A stretch of 62,431 nt of DNA from Adonisia turfae CCMR0081. Lineage in GTDB: Bacteria > Cyanobacteriota > Cyanobacteriia > Phormidesmidales > Phormidesmidaceae. A program made the translations under genes and the position numbers. The stretch lies in NCBI RefSeq assembly GCF_011009555.1, contig NZ_QXHD01000004.1:3424284-3486714 (forward strand), given 5' to 3'. Positions 1 to 8,891 of this stretch are shown piece after piece. The notes beneath the pieces were generated by a model. It did not search any database and had not been told where the DNA came from. It saw nothing but the letters and a program-made list of their open reading frames with translations. Position 1 is the first letter of the stretch, and every line of letters begins with the position of its first letter.

Positions 1-302
1 CAGCTAGGGCTAAGGGGTTGGTAGAACTGTTTGTCATTGGTAAACACGCCCTAAAAAATGCCATGCTGCCTGTGGTTACAATTGTGGGTTTGGAGTTTGG
101 CACCCTTTTAGGGGGAGCAATTTTAACAGAAACAATTTTCTCTTGGCCCGGTATTGGCAAATGGATTTATGAGGGCATTTTGCAGCGCGACTACCCAGTA
201 GTCCAAGGTGGTGTTATATTTGTGGCCTTTGTTTTTGTCTTGGTGAACTTGATTGTGGATATTTCCTACGCCTTCCTAGACCCCAGAATTCAATACAAGT
301 AG
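1..302 (+). CDS. Dipeptide/oligopeptide ABC transporter permease, DppB/OppB type (5' truncated)
   Basis: The reading frame is open to the left edge, so only the last ~100 residues are present. The fragment begins with the ARAKGL loop typical of the EAA region of DppB/OppB permeases. It continues through HALKNAMLPVVT and two hydrophobic segments and ends with the family's LDPRIQY-like tail. It should be an inner-membrane subunit of a peptide or nickel-type importer. The partner permease starts 52 bases downstream on the same strand, as in dpp/opp operons. The substrate cannot be told from this piece. Confidence 0.9.
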   Translation, partial: ARAKGLVELFVIGKHALKNAMLPVVTIVGLEFGTLLGGAILTETIFSWPGIGKWIYEGILQRDYPVVQGGVIFVAFVFVLVNLIVDISYAFLDPRIQYK

Positions 303-353
303 AGACATTTCCATCAGTTTTTTTGTACCAACCCCCTGTTTTATCCCACCATC

Positions 354-1235
354 ATGACGCCCGTTACCGCCACTAGACGCATTCCCAAATTCCTCAAAAA
401 TCGTGCCGTGCAGCGATTCTTGGAATCAACCTCTGGACTCATTGGTCTAGGCATCACAATTTCTATTGTGCTGGCTGCCCTATTAGCTCCGGTGCTCAAT
501 CCCTACGATCCGGCCTCCGATCGCAACTATGCCATTCGGTTACAGGGGCCTAGCTTAGAGCACTGGTTTGGAGCGGATGGTCTGGGACGGGACATTCTCA
601 CCCTAGTCTGGTACGGTCTCAGGACATCGCTGGTGATTGGCCTGGTGTCGGTTCTGATTGGTTTATTGATCGGGGTGACGCTAGGGTTATCAGCCGGTTA
701 CTTTCGGGGGTGGGTCGAAACGGTGATTGGCTGGATCACGGATGTACTGCTAGCGTTTCCGTCAATTTTGCTTGCGATCGCAGTCGTCACCGTCACTGGC
801 CCTAGTGTCCTCAGCGTCATGTTTGCCGTTGGCGTTGTTCAGGTACCCAAGTTTATACGCCTGACCCGTAGCATGGTGCTCTCACTACGGGAACAAGAAT
901 TTATCCAAACTGTTCGGGCATTTGGCGCTAAGTCACCCCGAATTGTTTTCTTGCACATATTGCCCGCCAGCTTAGCCCCCCTCGTAGTACAGGCAACATT
1001 GGCCATTGGCACCTCTACTTTAGAAGCTGCCGGTTTAGGTTTTTTAGGGTTAGGCGCTCAGCCCCCTACACCAGAACTGGGCACAATGTTATCCGATGCG
1101 TTTAAGGGTGGCTATTCCCTCTCAGCCCCCTGGACCATTGTTTTTCCAGGGTTGTTTATTACTCTGACCGTTCTGGCCTTTAACCTACTGGGCGATGGGC
1201 TGCGAGATGCCCTTGACCCCAAAGGTAGTCGTTAG
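354..1235 (+). CDS. Dipeptide/oligopeptide ABC transporter permease, DppC/OppC type
   Basis: A 293-residue inner-membrane permease of the DppC/OppC family. An N-terminal membrane segment lies at about residues 27-48, with a short periplasmic stretch (NPYDPASDRN) and the LQGPSLEHWFGADGLGRD motif that opens these proteins. The binding-protein-dependent transport domain follows. The cytoplasmic EAA loop is near residues 185-205 (VRAFGAKSPRIVFLHILP), and the C-terminus LGDGLRDALDPK is diagnostic. It would pair with the upstream DppB-type subunit. The binding protein and ATPases are not in the window. Confidence 0.93.
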   Translation: MTPVTATRRIPKFLKNRAVQRFLESTSGLIGLGITISIVLAALLAPVLNPYDPASDRNYAIRLQGPSLEHWFGADGLGRDILTLVWYGLRTSLVIGLVSVLIGLLIGVTLGLSAGYFRGWVETVIGWITDVLLAFPSILLAIAVVTVTGPSVLSVMFAVGVVQVPKFIRLTRSMVLSLREQEFIQTVRAFGAKSPRIVFLHILPASLAPLVVQATLAIGTSTLEAAGLGFLGLGAQPPTPELGTMLSDAFKGGYSLSAPWTIVFPGLFITLTVLAFNLLGDGLRDALDPKGSR

Positions 1236-1792
1236 GCTTTGATGGCATCTGCCTTAAATGAGACCAAGTCTGAGATTTCAGCATCAGTTTTTATCTCAAG
1301 TGCTAATAAAGCCTTATATGGATCACCCTCTAACCCTAACGCAAAGGCAAAGGCAGGTTCTGTTTTCATGCCGTCTTGCTTTAGCTTTTTGACTACGCTT
1401 TTTAGACGAGGTTCCGTTTCTAGCAATCTGCGTTCAATCAAAAAGTGTTTTACTCCCCATTGTTGACTAGTCGGAACAGATTGACAAAAGAGTTCGATTT
1501 GCCATCCATGGGACTGGAAAACAGCACATACAGCCGGTTTGCCCTGTGCACTGATTGCTTTGGTTTTGAAGCCAGATAAATTGCCAAACTTGGCGGTAAC
1601 GCTTGCTATGAAATGGTCTAAGTCTGGCGCATAACATGCTATGTCAATATCGCTGGATGAGATCGCAATACCAAGGGGCGGAGTGCCAATAACAAATGGT
1701 TGAAATGCTTGAAGCCTCGCCATCAGGTCAAGCTCCTCAAGCACAGACACAAAATCAGATCTCATTACGGGTACAGTAGTTATATACGTCAA
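1232..1792 (-). CDS. DUF4269 family protein
   Basis: A 186-residue protein matching the DUF4269 pattern: GTPPLGIAISSSDIDIAC near residues 37-54, a nucleotidyltransferase-like GS/D-x-D arrangement, then a QIELFCQ strand and WGVKHFLIERRLL near 105-123. The family is uncharacterised. The DxD hints at a nucleotidyltransferase-fold ancestor, but activity is inference. Translation could also start at the internal methionine before RSDFVSVL. The 3' end overlaps the converging permease gene by four bases. A degenerate copy of about 35 bases of this gene occurs near 3619-3653. Confidence 0.75.
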   Translation of the reverse strand: MTYITTVPVMRSDFVSVLEELDLMARLQAFQPFVIGTPPLGIAISSSDIDIACYAPDLDHFIASVTAKFGNLSGFKTKAISAQGKPAVCAVFQSHGWQIELFCQSVPTSQQWGVKHFLIERRLLETEPRLKSVVKKLKQDGMKTEPAFAFALGLEGDPYKALLALEIKTDAEISDLVSFKADAIKA

Positions 1793-1811
1793 TTATCCCT
1801 TGGTAGCTCAT

Positions 1812-2228
1812 TCACAGAATATCGGCACTTTGCAGAAGACTATCGACCAATTCTCGGTTTACCGCAAACGTCTTCCAGACTGAAGCACACCAATTGTGAA
1901 TCATTTGATCGCGTTCTACCCCTGCTACTGCCATTAGGGCATCGGTAGCATTGATTTCACCACGGTCCTTTGGGATTTGAAAGACTGGCCATTGAATTTT
2001 ATTGCGGGCAAGCTTCGCATGGGCCTGCTGAATCTGTTTGCCTGTGAATCCCTTCTCGACATGCAAATACAAGCCAACCAGAGCAAACGTCAATCCGATG
2101 GACCGATCATTCTCAGATGCATTTTGTGCACCAAAAGCATCAACCACATGCTGATGAATAAACGATGGATCACTGTGTGCAAGCGTATAACAGTACAATT
2201 TGTGGTATGCATCTTCATGGGGACTCAT
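1812..2228 (-). CDS. DUF5946 family protein
   Basis: A 138-residue protein recognised as DUF5946. It starts with YHKLYCYTLAHSDPSFIHQH, followed by a conserved ALVGLYLHVEKGFTGKQIQ helix and ends in a WCASVW segment. Members are small helical proteins of unknown role, common in mobile or accessory islands. It is 19 bases upstream of the DUF4269 gene on the same strand, so the two are probably co-transcribed. No catalytic motif is obvious. Confidence 0.75.
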   Translation of the reverse strand: MSPHEDAYHKLYCYTLAHSDPSFIHQHVVDAFGAQNASENDRSIGLTFALVGLYLHVEKGFTGKQIQQAHAKLARNKIQWPVFQIPKDRGEINATDALMAVAGVERDQMIHNWCASVWKTFAVNRELVDSLLQSADIL

Positions 2229-2262
2229 AGCTTATCGTAATGTTTTCGTATCCAGGAAAGCG

Positions 2263-2338
2263 GCATAACAACCTGCGCTAACAACTGTATGAACCAACCA
2301 AGGGACTCTATTGGTAGAGATTCAACGGGATTGTTGAG
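2263..2338. other. Imperfect palindrome with attC-like core sequences
   Basis: Between the DUF5946 and GNAT genes the plus strand reads GCGCTAACAACTG at the left and GGGATTGTTGAGC at the right, about 65 bases apart. GTTGAGC fits the integron R' consensus GTTRRRY, and the left arm roughly fits the R'' core. The inner arms (TATGAAC and ATTCAAC) pair poorly. It could be a worn recombination site or an unrelated inverted repeat. Confidence 0.25.
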
Positions 2339-2875
2339 CTAATCAAATCTTCTAAGATTTCCTATATCCGTCCAACCATAAGCCACCTCAATCAACGATT
2401 TTCCGCCAATTTCAAGTGCTTTTTCATGCACTGGAGTACCTCCCAGTGCAGCATAAAATTGACACGCAGGGTTATCGAGCAAAACCCATACCAGCATAGA
2501 ATTAATTCCCAACAGATGGAGCCTTTCCGCAACTGTCTGCACTAAGCAATGCCCGATTCCCTTACTTTGATAGCCTTCTAGAATGTAAATGGCCATCAGC
2601 TCACCTGCATATACAGGATCATTGGTACGCTCTACCCCTCCGCTTGCAAAGCCAACAATTTCACCAACTTCTTCCTCAGCAACGTAAGTAAAGGTGCCAT
2701 CTTCCGAAGCACGATTCAAAATTTGAGACCAGCTATTGACTCGACGCTCATAAGATAACTTCGCTAAATGCTGATCTGGCACAATACCTTGATAGGTTGT
2801 TCGCCAAGTATCTACATGAACTCTGGCAATGGCAGGTACATCAGTTCGAGTTGCTTCCCTGATCATCATCGGCAC
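2339..2875 (-). CDS. GNAT family N-acetyltransferase
   Basis: A 178-residue GNAT acyl-CoA-dependent acetyltransferase. The N-terminal MIREATRTDVPAIARVHVDTW is the usual beta1-alpha1 start. Motif A, binding acetyl-CoA, is at about residues 95-115 (IYILEGYQSKGIGHCLVQ), a Q-x-x-G-I-G variant. Motif B (LLDNPACQFYAALGG) is near 132-146. The substrate is unknown. The start is ambiguous between two adjacent methionines. It belongs to a minus-strand run of small accessory genes. Confidence 0.88.
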   Translation of the reverse strand: MPMMIREATRTDVPAIARVHVDTWRTTYQGIVPDQHLAKLSYERRVNSWSQILNRASEDGTFTYVAEEEVGEIVGFASGGVERTNDPVYAGELMAIYILEGYQSKGIGHCLVQTVAERLHLLGINSMLVWVLLDNPACQFYAALGGTPVHEKALEIGGKSLIEVAYGWTDIGNLRRFD

Positions 2876-2973
2876 TCTGACTAAAGTTTAAGGTTAGTAG
2901 TTGTCCAACTATTTGGAGTCAATTCATTGACACTATTTTGCGGAATCTTTAGCTGTGAGCATCAGAGACTATG

Positions 2974-3462
2974 TTAGCTGTCATGCCTATTTGGCAGTTT
3001 CAGCACCATAGGGATGAAGCCAATACCGTTTTTGACTTGTCTCTCCCCGGCTGCACGAAAGCCCAACTTCTCGTAAATCGGCACTGCATACGACGACGAA
3101 TTTACGCTGATTTCTGAAAGCGTTGGCTCGTTGGCTCGGCAAATCTGCAAAGCCTGGCGCAGAAGTTCTTTGGCAATTCCCCGACGCTGAAACTCTGGCG
3201 TGACGAAAAGCAAGGAAATATGATTATGGTCTCGCATTTCAATCACCCCCACAATCTTGTCTTGATCCAAAGTGATGAGGCTGAAATGATTGGTTTGAGC
3301 ACGTGTTCGAAAGGCATTCGACTGAATATAGCGGTAAAACTCTTGAACCCCTTCAGATGAACATTCCGGGGCAACAAACTCATTGAAACCACGAGCCACC
3401 AATTCACTGACTTCACGTGTATCTGTTACGTTCAAAGGTCGGTAAGTAAGCGCCTTATCCAT
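2974..3462 (-). CDS. GNAT family N-acetyltransferase
   Basis: A GNAT acetyltransferase of about 162 residues. Motif A is FVTPEFQRRGIAKELLRQA, with the R-R-G-I-A pyrophosphate loop. The C-terminal ISVNSSSYAVPIYEKLGF is the family's beta6-alpha4 segment. The frame stays open upstream to 3579 and beyond, but GNAT similarity begins only at MDKALTYRPLNV, so the start at 3462 is preferred. The upstream extension has no family resemblance and includes a fragment like the DUF4269 gene. It acts in the cytoplasm; the substrate is unknown. Confidence 0.83.
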   Translation of the reverse strand: MDKALTYRPLNVTDTREVSELVARGFNEFVAPECSSEGVQEFYRYIQSNAFRTRAQTNHFSLITLDQDKIVGVIEMRDHNHISLLFVTPEFQRRGIAKELLRQALQICRANEPTLSEISVNSSSYAVPIYEKLGFRAAGERQVKNGIGFIPMVLKLPNRHDS

Positions 3463-3618
3463 CGCTGGTGAGAAAAGCCTTCCATTTGGTATGCTCAGGC
3501 TCTTATACGGCAAACATTTGCCATTAATGCATACAGCTGAATCAACTTTTTTACCGTCAATAGTTTTGAGACTGACCATGCAGGCAGTTGGCCATGGGTC
3601 TAACTCAAATGTAAAGAG

Positions 3619-3653
3619 TGCGATCGCAATATCAAGGGGCGGAGTACCAATAG
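3619..3653 (-). pseudogene. Fragment duplicated from the DUF4269 gene
   Basis: These 35 bases match positions 1659-1693 inside the DUF4269 gene at roughly 31 positions. On the minus strand they encode IGTPPLDIAIA, compared with IGTPPLGIAIS in the intact gene. The flanks do not continue the similarity. The likely origin is a mostly deleted second copy. Confidence 0.5.
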
Positions 3654-3793
3654 CGGGCGATCAACCTAAAGCGGGACGTTTTCCCAAGGATATTAGTCAG
3701 GTATCAGGTGCCGGTGAGGGACTTGATTCTGATACCGGAAACCTAACCTAGCCTAGGTTTCCTAGCTTCAGTTGATGCCCGTATCCTGATCTT

Positions 3794-4504
3794 CTAGGCG
3801 TCTAGATATTGTGTTTCGATCTCTTCCTCTATAATCTGCCCATCCACGTTAGCAACTTTATAAACTTTAGCGTGAGGGCGTGAACTAACCGCACAAGCAA
3901 ACTCACCATCAATAAAATGGACTGCTGCTCCATCATCTGCTGCATACCCACTCGTGATCTTATCTTCACTTAACAACTGATGTAGAGAAGGTCGTCGCTC
4001 AGTCTCTCCATCATAATGAGGACAAAAGCTTCCACGGATAATTCCTAAACATGGCAAAACAGTAAACTGACCAGGGAGCGAATCTGTACTGCACTGGTCA
4101 AACCAACAGTTTGCACCTGCGCTGACACCGGCCAAAACTGTGCCATTTTCATAGGCGTTACGTAGGAACTTATCCAATTCCCACTCACGCCATAATGCCA
4201 TCATGCTTTTTGTGTTGCCTCCACCCACATAGATAATATCTTGCTCTATCAGGAATGATTCAAGGTCTACTATCTCAGAACCGAATAAGGACAAATGGGT
4301 AGGGTTTACGTCTAGCTGCGTAAATGCCTTAAAAAATTTGAAAGTGTAACGGATGGCATCATCTGTAGCATGAGGCAGAAAACAAACAGATGGCTTAGTT
4401 TGACGAGCTTGCTTAACAACATATTGATCAAGGAGTGGGTTCTCAGGTTCCATAGAGAACCCACCTCCACCCATTGCTATTACTTGACGCTTGATATCAG
4501 TCAT
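3794..4504 (-). CDS. Peptidase E-like (S51 family) Type 1 glutamine amidotransferase-like protein
   Basis: About 236 residues. It resembles the S51 dipeptidase E/cyanophycinase family: an N-terminal VIAMGGGGFSME strand-loop, IIYVGGGNTKSMMALWRE, and the nucleophile elbow GVSAGANCWFD, where Ser in GxSAG is the expected catalytic serine. HYDGETERRP and GYAADDGAAVHF follow. It would be a cytoplasmic peptidase for Asp-type dipeptides or a relative. The frame extends to 4561, but those extra codons overlap an out-of-frame WD40 remnant, so the ATG at 4504 is taken as the start. Confidence 0.82.
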   Translation of the reverse strand: MTDIKRQVIAMGGGGFSMEPENPLLDQYVVKQARQTKPSVCFLPHATDDAIRYTFKFFKAFTQLDVNPTHLSLFGSEIVDLESFLIEQDIIYVGGGNTKSMMALWREWELDKFLRNAYENGTVLAGVSAGANCWFDQCSTDSLPGQFTVLPCLGIIRGSFCPHYDGETERRPSLHQLLSEDKITSGYAADDGAAVHFIDGEFACAVSSRPHAKVYKVANVDGQIIEEEIETQYLDA

Positions 4505-4940
4505 CAGTAGCCCAGATCCTAACGACACCATCATCGCTTGCTGTAGCGATGGTTTCACCATTAGCAGAATAGCTTACTACCCAGACTTAAGCAGGATGCT
4601 TGGGTAACTGATTCACTTCAATGCCTATGAGCAGCAATTCCAAATTCAAAACGAGTTTGCGTCGTTTCAGCCGATCAGAATCTCTCTTAGGAGGCAGAGC
4701 TGAACGAAAAATCAAGGGTTTCAGACGTCTGTAAGCTGGATTTTTTTATTGCTGGCCTATGAGAGATCTGTCTCCTTCGGCAAATACAACAGTAGGAATA
4801 TCGCTGTCATAACCATGAAAAGTTTGCAAAACTTCTTGCATGTAATATCCCAAAGCTTTGCAATACGGTCGTCGCTGACACTTTTCTACCTCCCAAAGTT
4901 TTGCAGTTTTATCATAACTACTGCTACCAACATCATGAAC
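4497..4940 (-). pseudogene. Decayed WD40-repeat protein gene
   Basis: Read on the minus strand, three pieces of WD40 repeats appear in broken frames. SSYDKTAKLWEV lies at the upstream end. DDRIAKLWDIT and, in another frame, EVLQTFHGYDSDIPTVVF follow. YSANGETIATASDDGVVRIW lies at 4497-4586, bounded by stops. Spacing and order suit successive repeats of one beta-propeller gene that has suffered frameshifts and deletions. It lies between the nucleotidyltransferase and peptidase genes, and its last codons overlap the start of the peptidase gene. Confidence 0.6.
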
Positions 4941-4943
4941 TTA

Positions 4944-5978
4944 TTACTTTACATCTAAAATCTGCTTGATTGTATATTCAGTTTTACAAGCTGCTTTTCT
5001 AAGTTTCTCGTGGTTCGATTTTTGTAATTTCTCTAAGGCATTGACAATTTCTTGATCGTCTGGATAAATCACTTGAGCAAGATTCTCAGTAGCAAGAAGC
5101 TGTTGCTGAGACATTCCTTCACTTAACGTATGCAACACAAAATTGCGATAGATAGTTAAGTAATGGTTGCTGAAATCAAGGGCATCCTGACATAGTGATT
5201 GCAATATCTGTCGGTCTGCTTCTCCTTCAGGGATGAGATAGTGCCAACAATTTCGACATTGTTCATATACCTGCTCGACTAGGGTTGTCCACTGATCATT
5301 GATTTGTGTTTTATATAATTGCACTGCTTCTCCCTTACTGCCGACATACTGTTTTGTTCGGTGGGCTACCAGCGCGGTTGCGATCCATCCCACAGTCGCA
5401 ACTAACCATTTACTACTTTGACGGTCAACGCCGTCGGCATTGGGAATTGTTTGGCGCTCGTAACCATAAAACTCTGCTTGAGTATCTGGTTGTTGCAAAG
5501 GAAAAATCAAAACCTTTGCCGACCGTGTGACTCTCAAGGACGCCTGAGGTGCTTTCATAGCCCACCATACCCAGGCATCGGAAGTAAAAGTAGGGATTTG
5601 GGCACGAATATCCTCACCGTAAAGGAACTGGGTTGAATATTTGAAATTCAAGGCAATTCCTGCATGTTCAACCCGATAAAGATCAAGCTCAGCTCCAGGT
5701 TTGATTTCCAAAAGTAATGGACTGATTTGAGCACAGGAGCGACTTACGCTCAACGCTGTCATAGCTTCCCCCGAACTGCTAAAGTTCTCTTTGAAGATGA
5801 CATACATATCGAGATCGCTGTTAGTGACTGTGCTCCGGTTCCCAAAGCTGCCCTGCAAGTAATAGCCTCGAATCCGCCCTAAAAAAACTTTTTCAAATAC
5901 GCCGATCACACCCTGAAGAATCTGGTTGATTTTAGGGTATTGAGTGAGATAGGCAAGTGTGTACAGCTCATCGCTCAT
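4944..5978 (-). CDS. Nucleotidyltransferase-domain protein
   Basis: A 344-residue protein with a DNA polymerase beta-like nucleotidyltransferase motif at about residues 42-60. There, GSFGNRSTVTNSDLDMYVIF gives the G-S and D-x-D pattern that binds metal and nucleotide. The rest is helical and resembles the substrate-binding part of aminoglycoside/lincosamide nucleotidyltransferase relatives. It could transfer AMP to a small molecule, a toxin partner or RNA; the sequence does not decide. No antitoxin-like HEPN gene is adjacent. It is the upstream end of the accessory gene run. Confidence 0.75.
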   Translation of the reverse strand: MSDELYTLAYLTQYPKINQILQGVIGVFEKVFLGRIRGYYLQGSFGNRSTVTNSDLDMYVIFKENFSSSGEAMTALSVSRSCAQISPLLLEIKPGAELDLYRVEHAGIALNFKYSTQFLYGEDIRAQIPTFTSDAWVWWAMKAPQASLRVTRSAKVLIFPLQQPDTQAEFYGYERQTIPNADGVDRQSSKWLVATVGWIATALVAHRTKQYVGSKGEAVQLYKTQINDQWTTLVEQVYEQCRNCWHYLIPEGEADRQILQSLCQDALDFSNHYLTIYRNFVLHTLSEGMSQQQLLATENLAQVIYPDDQEIVNALEKLQKSNHEKLRKAACKTEYTIKQILDVK

Positions 5979-6103
5979 GAAGTGCCTATCTATTAATAGT
6001 TCTCCAATTTTAAGTGAATCATCATTGCCTCACCAATTATCGCAAAATCTGTGTCTGATTACTTAGGCAGCAAAATCAATCAACTTCCATATTTTGGATG
6101 TAC

Positions 6104-6123
6104 AGACGTTCCATGGAACGTCT
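6104..6123. repeat. 20-bp perfect palindrome, dispersed repeat copy 1
   Basis: AGACGTTCCATGGAACGTCT is self-complementary. A near-identical but longer hairpin lies at 23303-23336 inside the tRNA array. There is no T-run, so it looks like a dispersed palindromic repeat rather than an intrinsic terminator. Confidence 0.6.
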
Positions 6124-6149
6124 CTTCAACATTTACTTTAGTGTGCCAA

Positions 6150-7016
6150 CTAACCTCCGACCGAATGCCTCCTCGCAACTGGACGAGCAATTTCCCCTTC
6201 TCGGGCTAATGAGGAGAGAAAGAGTGTAGGTTCAGAAACGTTATAGTGGCGAGAAGTATCTAACAAAAAATCAAGCCTGCCATCGCGATCTAAATCTCCA
6301 GCCCAAAGCAAACTAGGTCCAGTCCAATCACAACAGTTTTCCAATCGATATTCTTGCTTCTTGCCCTCCCCATCCTCAGAAAACGTCAAAATAGTCTGTA
6401 GCGTGTCTGCTGAGTCAACCTCAGTCAATTGAAATCGATAGTGAATGGGTATTTTTGATGATTCATCGGCATTTAGAACAACGCTTAACGAAGACAGATG
6501 ATCTTGCTGTGGTAAATGTCTAGGAACCGTGACGGATCCGGCAAAAACTGTTTTAACCATGCCAGAGGTTAAAAAGTCTGGGCCTTTGACCAGAAACATT
6601 GACATCGCATCGTTATCGGTGACAATCTCCTTACCTGTAAACTCATCTCCTTCCATATCCAGAATGCCATCTCGGATCGTATTGACAGTAATGGTTGTCG
6701 GCAACAACTCAAACCCATCATCGGTGACAAATAGGCTCCACCACTGCTCCCCAGATGCTGCGACAACTTCATCACCATGGTATTTACGCACTTGCAGTAG
6801 CTCATAGGGCAGCGTTTCATCATTGAGACTGGGCAAGGATGCAGTAGCGATCGCACCATCAATATTCGCCGGGAAACCTGCTTCTGCCAGGGAAGTATCC
6901 AGAGATAAACGCGTTATCGCTAACATCGGAGTGCTGGAAGTGATTTCTTGGGCTGAGACATGGCTACAGGCCGCTAGCCCCAGACACCCCAGGCTAGCTA
7001 GTAATTGACGATACAT
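6150..7016 (-). CDS. Predicted lipoprotein with FG-GAP/VCBS-like C-terminal motif
   Basis: A 288-residue exported protein. The N-terminus MYRQLLASLGCLGLAAC carries a lipobox (LAAC), so lipidation at Cys17 is predicted. Near residues 243-255, AGDLDRDGRLDFLLD is an acidic calcium-loop motif as in FG-GAP/VCBS repeats. An NCCDW segment just before it may form a disulphide. No enzyme signature was seen. It stands alone on the minus strand, divergent from the aldolase gene. Confidence 0.72.
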   Translation of the reverse strand: MYRQLLASLGCLGLAACSHVSAQEITSSTPMLAITRLSLDTSLAEAGFPANIDGAIATASLPSLNDETLPYELLQVRKYHGDEVVAASGEQWWSLFVTDDGFELLPTTITVNTIRDGILDMEGDEFTGKEIVTDNDAMSMFLVKGPDFLTSGMVKTVFAGSVTVPRHLPQQDHLSSLSVVLNADESSKIPIHYRFQLTEVDSADTLQTILTFSEDGEGKKQEYRLENCCDWTGPSLLWAGDLDRDGRLDFLLDTSRHYNVSEPTLFLSSLAREGEIARPVARRHSVGG

Positions 7017-7231
7017 TTATCTACCTCATTAGAGCGCTCTTGATCGGGTACCGATGCAGCCTGATAAATTGTCACCTAGATATTTCCAAATGTAACTTTT
7101 TAATCAACAGCCAGCTCAGCGCAATAGTAAACAACTTTTAAGACAATTCTAATCTGGCCTATATCTCAAATCTAGAGGGTCACGTTAACGTGGGACATAA
7201 CTGATTTGGTATCGTACGCGGTGAAATAACC

Positions 7232-8311
7232 ATGGTTGTAACCTCGTCATCCCCGTCCATTGCTGAGTGGCTGGGTCCAGAAGCTGATGATCTGCTGGGC
7301 TACACAGCTAAAGTTCCTAAAAGTCAACTACATCTGCCTGGAGCTGACTGGGTAGATCGCATTTTTACCCAGACCGATCGCAACCCACAGGTATTGCGGA
7401 GCTTACAGCAGCTATATAGTACTGGACGCCTTGCAAATACAGGCTACCTGTCAATTTTGCCTGTAGATCAAGGCATCGAGCATTCAGGAGCGGCCTCGTT
7501 TGCGCCCAATCCCATTTATTTTGACCCACAAAATATTATTGAGCTTGCGATCGCAGGCAGCTGCAACGCCGTTGCCACTACCCTGGGTGTCCTGGGCATG
7601 ACATCCCGCAAATATGCCCACAAGATTCCCTTTATCGTCAAGCTTAACCACAACGAACTACTCACCTACCCTAACCAGTTTGACCAGCTGATGTTTGCCT
7701 CTGTGGAACAAGCCTGGAATCTGGGAGCCGTTGCCGTTGGCGCAACCATCTATTTTGGCTCACCTGGGGCGGCAAAACAGATTCAAGACGTTAGCAAGGC
7801 CTTTGCCCGCGCCCATGAGCTAGGTTTAGCAACAATCTTATGGTGCTACCTGCGTAGCAGCGTCTTTAAACAAGATCAGGACTATCACCTCTCCGCTGAC
7901 CTGACTGGGCAGGCAAACCACCTGGGCGTCACCATTGAAGCCGATATTATCAAGCAGAAGCTACCGCTCAACAACGGTGGCTATAAAGCAGTTACCCAGG
8001 CAACCGGCGAAAAATATGGCAAAACCCACGATTTAGTCTATTCAGAACTGACTACGGAGCACCCCATCGACTTAACTCGCTACCAAGTACTCAACTGCTA
8101 TGCCGGTCGTGCTGGGTTAATTAACTCAGGCGGTGCATCAGGGGAAAATGACTTTGCTGAGGCCGTGCGGACTGCAGTCATTAATAAACGAGCCGGTGGT
8201 TGCGGACTTATTTCTGGACGTAAGACATTTCAGAGAGATTTCAAAGAAGGAATCAAACTGTTTCACTTAATTCAAGATGTCTATCTAGACAATGACATCA
8301 CCATCGCATAA
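7232..8311 (+). CDS. fbaB: Class I fructose-bisphosphate aldolase (FbaB/DhnA type)
   Basis: A 359-residue FbaB-type aldolase that cleaves fructose 1,6-bisphosphate to DHAP and glyceraldehyde 3-phosphate through a Schiff base. Recognisable blocks are [14 protein letters not shown] near residue 75, [11 protein letters not shown] near 135 with a candidate structural lysine, and [13 protein letters not shown] near 170. The C-terminal region carries [13 protein letters not shown]. Many cyanobacteria carry this enzyme beside a class II aldolase. The ATG at 7232 gives a full-length family member. Confidence 0.94.
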   Translation: MVVTSSSPSIAEWLGPEADDLLGYTAKVPKSQLHLPGADWVDRIFTQTDRNPQVLRSLQQLYSTGRLANTGYLSILPVDQGIEHSGAASFAPNPIYFDPQNIIELAIAGSCNAVATTLGVLGMTSRKYAHKIPFIVKLNHNELLTYPNQFDQLMFASVEQAWNLGAVAVGATIYFGSPGAAKQIQDVSKAFARAHELGLATILWCYLRSSVFKQDQDYHLSADLTGQANHLGVTIEADIIKQKLPLNNGGYKAVTQATGEKYGKTHDLVYSELTTEHPIDLTRYQVLNCYAGRAGLINSGGASGENDFAEAVRTAVINKRAGGCGLISGRKTFQRDFKEGIKLFHLIQDVYLDNDITIA

Positions 8312-8349
8312 CAACATCAGATAGGTGCAATGGCATTGGCCGATGAGTT

Positions 8350-8515
8350 TCTGATCAACCAATGCCTCTCATTTTGTAAGCGTCCCCTGATCTGATCAAC
8401 CAATGCCTCTCATTTTGTAAGCGTCCCCTGAGCGGATAAGCGTCCCCTGAGCGGAGTCGAAGGGGACTTTTTCGTGGGGGTTGGCTTCGACTTCGCTCAG
8501 CCAACATTCAGCCAA
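8350..8515. repeat. 41-bp tandem repeat followed by a dispersed palindromic repeat
   Basis: A 41-base unit beginning TCTGATCAACCAATGCC and ending GCGTCCCCTGA occurs twice head-to-tail (8350-8390, 8391-8431). A partial third copy of its end (AAGCGTCCCCTGAGCGGA) follows. The tail GTCCCCTGAGCGGAGTCGAAGGGGAC forms a hairpin, and TTCGACTTCGCTCAGCCAAC is a second repeat type that recurs near 36470-36580. The rest of this 580-base gap is AT-rich with no supported gene. Confidence 0.75.
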
Positions 8516-8891
8516 CATATTTTCTGGGACGGTTACTTAATATTTATATTTGTTCCCCAGATCTACAAAAAATCTTAGACTCTTCACAATCTTAAGCAAG
8601 CGGCACATTTTCTCAAATAAAAGGGTAAATATAGGGTTTTATCTATGTATTCTTGATTCTTTCCAGATATTTATCAGGGTCGTATGTATTTATATTTGTA
8701 TTTACCACAATCACCACTAATTAAAGTAATTCCCATCAAGTCCGATCCTCACAGTAGGCGCTTGCCAGTTCATGCTTAAGCAGCCAAAATCATGTTCCAG
8801 TGTCCATTTGTCCATATTCTGAAACAAAAGGAATTGATTAGGACTCTGTACCCCCATGCTCGCTGCTCATTAGTCTCCTAGGGAATGGAGT

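Noticed and set aside
4749..4958. A 69-codon plus-strand ORF
   Set aside because: It lies antisense to the decayed WD40 gene and has no independent support.
1232..5978. A functional integron
   Set aside because: No integrase gene, only one weak attC-like palindrome, and several genes are only 19 bases apart with no room for a site.
8350..8431. Possible CRISPR array
   Set aside because: Only two identical 41-base units directly adjoin with no spacers; a tandem duplication.
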